A program made the translations under genes and the position numbers. This document shows, in pieces, positions 59,307 to 64,000 of a stretch of 64,000 nt of DNA; the stretch's first letter is position 1, and every line of letters begins with the position of its first letter. The notes under the pieces are model-generated. The model was not told the DNA's origin, ran no database searches, and saw only the letters and a program-made list of their open reading frames with translations. The DNA comes from Psoroptes ovis (taxonomy: Eukaryota; Arthropoda; Arachnida; Sarcoptiformes; Psoroptidae): positions 538,501-602,500 of the forward strand of contig PQWQ01000029.1 in the NCBI GenBank assembly GCA_002943765.1. Reading direction: 5' to 3'.

Positions 59307-60130
59307 GCGCAAACTCGAATTCGAATTCGAATGTTCTTTTGTTCTGATCGAATTCGATTCTTTTGTTCTCATTCGAATTCTAGCTTTGTGTGAGATCAGT
59401 CGATTGATTTAGTAAGAAAAACTTGAATAATCATTATGAAATGTTCAGTGATTGATGATGATTAATTGATTTTGATTAATTTATATCACAAAGATGAATC
59501 AATCGTTATTTGAAATTAATTATTATTTAATTATTTGAATTAGTTAATGAGATTTCTATGAACTTTGTGAATTTGTGATTTGTGAAAAAATGAACTTTAT
59601 GATGTGATGTTTGATTGAAGTTGCAACTTGATTTGGCCAATTCCATATGAATTTGATTGAAGGTATGCTTGGAATGATTGCATTTCAATTAATTTAATTT
59701 TAATTTTAATTTCATTTTAGCCAATGTTTCAATTCAGTGCTGTGATAATGAAGAAAGTAATTAGAATAACGATCGATTACAGGCACACGACGATTGATAT
59801 TTGATTACAGGCCATTAATTGAATGGCGAAGAATTATGTCAAGATCTATGATTTCAAGATTCTCAACATGTCAATCGCACTCGTTAACTCAACTGCTCAG
59901 ATTATTGGGTATGTTAATTTGCGTTTTTATACTAGTTTGATTACTATATTTACATATTCTTATTATCAGTTGAATTTAACCAACACATAAAAATTAGCAC
60001 AAAATTTGTTTTGATTACTATTTAAGATTACACATATTTGCTTCCCTATTGTCCTTTGTATTATTGCAGTAGTATTTGATTAGTATCAAAATTTGATTCT
60101 AAGATTATTGATCATTATATTATTCATTCA
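59307..60130. repeat. Tandem duplication, unit 2
   Basis: Second copy, offset by about 1.13 kb. The intron-like segment is 59663-59720, with the same donor and acceptor. The following ATG frame is again open and ends at the homologous codon (TGA). About 320 bp of unshared sequence separates the units. Confidence 0.8.
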
Positions 60131-60149
60131 GATTAGATAATTGATTGAT

Positions 60150-60676
60150 TATTTGAATAATTTAACTTATCTCATTAATTATCATACATTTCAAATATTA
60201 GCAAGATTCTAAATTATTATCCTAACTAGTATTTTTTGTGTAAATTCTAAGACTTGTGATAGAAGAATGAAAGTGAACATATGAGAATTGATTAATCATT
60301 TATACATTATATTCTGTGCTGATTATTGGTCATGAAGAATCTCTTATTCATTGAAAGATTTTTCTCTTTTTGAAGAAAAGTTATGAAGATTTTCACTTAA
60401 TGAATGATAAGATTGAGATGTGAGAATTTGAATGAGAATGCTTTATTTATGAAATGAGAGAGAGTCTGGCAATGGCTTCTTTTATTTTGAATATAATCAA
60501 ACGCTGAGATATATTAAATGAAAAATATTAATCAGAAAATATAGATTATCTATTCTATATCACATAAAATGGTTTTTCATAACAGGACTAGGATATTGAA
60601 AATTGAGATATTCATGATGAATGAAAGATGTGAAAAAGTGACTTAAAAAAGTGAAATGGAAACAATTTTTATTAGA
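60150..60676. other. No gene seen
   Basis: AT-rich unique sequence between the tandem duplication and the satellite block. Confidence 0.5.
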
Positions 60677-60677
60677 A

Positions 60678-60990
60678 GGTAATTAGTTCATATGAAGTTG
60701 TACCTTTATAATCAATTTTTCATCTCAATATTAGATGACCAATGTGAGTGATTCTGAGGCCAGTTAAGACGGCTCTATGCATAGGAAAATATCAGATCAC
60801 AATTATAAGTGATTCTGAGGCCAGTTAAGACGGCTCTATGCATAGGAAAATATCAGATCACAATTATAAGTGATTCTGAGGCCAGTTAAGACGGCTCTAT
60901 GCATAGGAAAATATCAGATCACAATTATAAGTGATTCTGAGGTAATTAGTTCATATGAACTCGTACCTTTTATGATCAGTTTTCATCTCT
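60678..60990. repeat. Satellite outlier block with TTAA, 61-bp period
   Basis: Three nearly identical 61-bp units (start GTGATTCTGAGGCCAGTTAA at 60747, about 60808 and 60869) plus part of a fourth at about 60930. They are bracketed by a direct repeat GGTAATTAGTTCATATGAA (60678 and 60941). They match the main array in GACGGCT..ATGCATA but have CCAGTTAAGACGG where the main array has CCGAGGCAGACGG. Confidence 0.9.
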
Positions 60991-61312
60991 TTAAAAACAA
61001 CTCTTAATATCCTGGCTATCAAATATCTTATGGTTAGTGTGTGAAGAAAGTTTGAGATTAAAAAGAAAGGAAGGCATGGTGATTGACAATTGATGTGGCA
61101 CATCTGTGCCAATCAAGATAATTTTCAGAGAATCAAATGATTAATGATCTTGCATGTAAGAATGTAAGATTGTTTTTGAGGAAACATATACGTTTTGAGA
61201 TTTAAAAAAATTGAAAATTATATCGCAGATCTGCGATATGATACTACATAAAGAACATAAAGATGATGTTACTTAAAGAAATTGAATTAGTTAAGATTCT
61301 GAAGCCAGTTAA

Positions 61313-61654
61313 CACGCTGGCTGCCATAAGGGTCACCGATGATTACCAAGGTGTCACGTGATGAAATTTTGAAATTATCTTGGGTGAAAATCCTGATGAA
61401 GTTTTCAAACGAAAATCACTGAAAAATGATTGAATTAGTATGAAAAATAGAACCAAATCAGAATTGATAATTTTTATTTTCCCGAAGGGTAGTTATAGCC
61501 GAAAATAATCCCTTCTGAGAAAACTATATAAATGATCATTTTCAAGTCTGCGCTAAACATTGACACTAGTTTCATAATGATACGATCAGCGCATCTCGAT
61601 ATATCCATCTTGGCGTGAAGGAGCAGCCCCATAAAATGCATTGGGCAGCCATCG
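61313..61654. mobile_element. piggyBac-type MITE, left copy
   Basis: Flanked by TTAA at 61309-61312 and TCAA (mutated TTAA) at its far end. The ends CACGCTGGCTGCC and GGCAGCCATCGTG are inverted copies. The flanking bases GAAGCCAG..GACGGCTCTATGCAT are those of an uninterrupted satellite unit, so it inserted into the monomer's TTAA. It is about 85% like the other copy when that copy is inverted. It has no transposase. Confidence 0.85.
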
Positions 61655-63030
61655 TGTCAAGACGGCTCTATGCATAGTAGGACCAACAGATCATCATTAT
61701 GTTTGATCCAAAAGCCGAGATAGACGGCTCTAAGCTGTGGGAAATATGAGATCACTAATATGCACGATCCTTAAGCCGAGTCAGACGGCTTTATGCATAT
61801 TAAAATGAAGGATCAGCATATAATGTGATCATAAAGCCGAGGCAGACGGCTTTATGCATATTAAAATGAAGGATCAGCATATAAGGTGATGATGAAGCCG
61901 AGTCAGACGGCTTTATGCATATTAAAATGAAGGATCAGCATATAATGTGATCATAAAGCCGAGGCAGACGGCTTTATGCATATTAAAATGAAGGATCAGC
62001 ATATAATGTGATCATAAAGCCGAGGCAGACGGCTTTATGCATATTAAAATGAAGGATCAGCATATAATGTGATCATAAAGCCGAGGCAGACGGCTTTATG
62101 CATATTAAAATGAAGGATCAGCATATAATGTGATCATAAAGCCGAGTCAGACGGCTTTATGCATATTAAAATGAAGGATCAGCATATAATGTGATCATAA
62201 AGCCGAGGCAGACGGCTTTATGCAGTGGGTAATGAAGGATCAGCATATAATGTGATCATAAAGCCGAGTCAGACGGCTTTATGCATATTAAAATGAAGGA
62301 TCAGCATATAATGTGATCATAAAGCCGAGTCAGACGGCTTTATGCATATTAAAATGAAGGATCAGCATATAATGTGATCATAAAGCCGAGGCAGACGGCT
62401 TTATGCATATTAAAATGAAGGATCAGCATATAATGTGATCATAAAGCCGAGTCAGACGGCTTTATGCATATTAAAATGAAGGATCAGCATATAATGTGAT
62501 CATAAAGCCGAGGCAGACGGCTTTATGCAGTGGGTAATGAAGGATCAGCATATAATGTGATCATAAAGCCGAGTCAGACGGCTTTATGCATATTAAAATG
62601 AAGGATCAGCATATAATGTGATCATAAAGCCGAGTCAGACGGCTTTATGCATATTAAAATGAAGGATCAGCATATAATGTGATCATAAAGCCGAGTCAGA
62701 CGGCTTTATGCATATTAAAATGAAGGATCAGCATATAATGTGATCATAAAGCCGAGGCAGACGGCTTTATGCAGTGGGTAATGAAGGATCAGCATATAAT
62801 GTGATCATAAAGCCGAGTCAGACGGCTTTATGCATATTAAAATGAAGGATCAGCATATAATGTGATCATAAAGCCGAGGCAGACGGCTTTATGCAGTGGG
62901 TAATGAAGGATCAGCATATAATGTGATCATAAAGCCGAGGCAGACGGCTTTATGCAGTGGGTAATGAAGGATCAGCATATAATGTGATCATAAAGCCGAG
63001 GCAGACGGCTCTATGCATAGTAAGATCAAC
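61655..63030. repeat. 61-bp satellite array, 23 units
   Basis: GACGGCT recurs at 61661, 61723 and then at exactly 61-bp steps from 61784 to 63004. Each monomer holds a 10-bp stem CATAAAGCCG / CGGCTTTATG with a 7-nt loop GAGGCAGA or GAGTCAGA. Linker variants are ATATTAAAATG and AGTGGGTAATG; the second follows only GAGGCAG units (five of five). Flanking units at both ends are more diverged. Confidence 0.97.
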
Positions 63031-63065
63031 AGATCACCATTATGTTTGATCTTGAGGCCAGTTAA

Positions 63066-63409
63066 CACATTGGCTGCCCAACGCATTTTTTCGTGGCTGC
63101 CCGTTCACACCCAGATGGATATCTCGAGATGCGCTGATGGTATCTTTATGAAACTAGCGTCAATGAATAGCGCAGACTTGAAAATGATCATTTATCTATT
63201 TTTGTCAGAAAGGGTTATTTATGGCTATAACTACTCTTCGGAAGGATAAAAATAATCAATTCTGATTTTGTTCTATTTTCCTACTAATTCAATCATTATT
63301 TAGTTATTTTCGTTTGAAAACTTCATCAGGATTTTCACCCAAGATAATTTCAAGATTTTATCACGTGAAACCTTGGCAGTCACCGGTGACTCCCATAGCA
63401 GTCAACATG
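63066..63409. mobile_element. piggyBac-type MITE, right copy (inverted)
   Basis: Flanked by TTAA at 63062-63065 and 63410-63413. Ends CACATTGGCTGCC and GCAGTCAACATG are inverted repeats. It lies in a satellite unit (GAGGCCAG before, TACGGCTCTATGC after) at the same position as the left copy but in the opposite orientation. An internal open frame (63013-63249) is not a gene. Confidence 0.88.
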
Positions 63410-63413
63410 TTAA

Positions 63414-64000
63414 TACGGCTCTATGCCTTGTGAAACTTTAGATCATCGTTATGCTTTATCTTGGAGCCGTGGCAGTATAATTGAATGCCCGTGCAAGGAT
63501 TAAATGCAATGAATATCTTATGTAACTCAAACAAGCATAAATAAACTATTTAACTCAACCTTTAAATACTTGAGATATGTCAGATTATGCCAAACTTGTA
63601 ATCTATGAGTACATGATATTCACGGTGTCTTAAGGATCCTATTTACAATATAAACAATACTCACGTTATGTTTGTGCTAACGATGCAGACGGCTATGTTG
63701 AGACAAACTGAAATGGATCTGTGAGAATGATTGAGAGTATGTGAATATAAAAACACTAATAAATTGAAAACAAACAATAAACAATTATGATGATTGAATT
63801 GCAATGATGATAAATGAAAATATAATGATAATGATATTGATTATAACAATTAATAAATAACAATGATGATGAATTGAGATGCTCATAATAACAATGTTGA
63901 TGATGAAATGATGAAAATAAGTCTGAAATGTCATGCTGACAGTAGTTATGATCATAATAATAATAATAATAAATCTTTATTTATCGGTGCTCTGCCTAAG
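63414..64000. other. Decayed satellite remnants, then unique sequence
   Basis: One worn unit (TACGGCTCTATGCCTTGTG to GGAGCCGTGGCAG) follows the right MITE, and an isolated GCAGACGGCTATG occurs near 63687. After that only AT-rich sequence and an (AAT)n run (about 63948-63973) are seen. Confidence 0.6.

Noticed and set aside
61655..63030. A CRISPR-like array, because of regular direct repeats with a hairpin.
   Set aside because: The whole 61-bp monomer is repeated without unique spacers, and the genome is eukaryotic with spliced genes.
63013..63249. A 78-codon frame on the plus strand.
   Set aside because: It spans the satellite/MITE junction and is created by repeat sequence.
61313..63409. 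A single foldback transposon with about 345-bp terminal inverted repeats and a satellite core.
   Set aside because: Each arm is itself bounded by TTAA or its mutated form and by satellite sequence on both sides, so two separate MITE insertions explain it better.
1..64000. tRNA, rRNA or other structured RNA genes.
   Set aside because: No convincing tRNA B-box (GGTTCGAATCC-like) with a matching acceptor stem and no rRNA-like sequence was seen by eye; a covariance-model search would be needed to exclude them.

Overview
Organism and overall character. This is eukaryotic, AT-rich nuclear DNA. Genes carry many very short GT-AG introns (about 50-80 nt), codon use is A/T-ending, and most of the window is non-coding. 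The protein families (TMEM53, GPALPP1, a GAP1-type RasGAP, polo kinase, HMGB) are animal. Compact introns, high AT and dense mariner-type miniature elements suggest an arthropod, plausibly an acariform mite; that placement is inference.

Layout. (1) 1-27,400: no recognisable gene. It is studded with 40 copies (39 full, one half) of an about 80-bp hairpin MITE with mariner-like ends (TTAGGTTGTCC) that sit at TA. Copies fall into at least three loop families, in both orientations. Two weak exon-like stretches lie here (3278-3395, 7296-7419). (2) 27,400-41,500: a gene-poor stretch with no copy of that MITE, holding microsatellites, two other inverted repeats and three weak exon-like stretches. 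(3) 41,504-42,805 (-): a complete three-exon TMEM53-like serine-hydrolase-fold gene. (4) 42,900-49,800: weak coding candidates and a perfect 23-bp hairpin. (5) 50,101-50,855 (+): a complete two-exon GPALPP1 gene. (6) 51,104-54,410 (-): a complete 13-exon Ras GTPase-activating protein (C2-C2-RasGAP-PH), convergent with GPALPP1. (7) 55,622-57,275 (-): a small gene graveyard with a retrotransposon gag relic, a frameshifted HMG-box fragment and a broken polo-like kinase. (8) 58,180-60,130: a diverged tandem duplication of about 0.8 kb with a conserved 58/59-nt intron-like segment. (9) 60,680-63,500: a 61-bp satellite whose monomer forms a hairpin, interrupted by two about 345-bp piggyBac-type MITEs that entered the same monomer TTAA in opposite orientations.

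How it works together. The three intact genes look like ordinary housekeeping and signalling genes: a membrane-associated hydrolase-fold protein, a DUF3752 protein and a Ras inactivator. They share no obvious pathway. The most unusual content is the repeat fraction: a dense field of about 80-nt hairpins that stops abruptly at 27.3 kb, and a satellite used twice by a TTAA-specific transposon.
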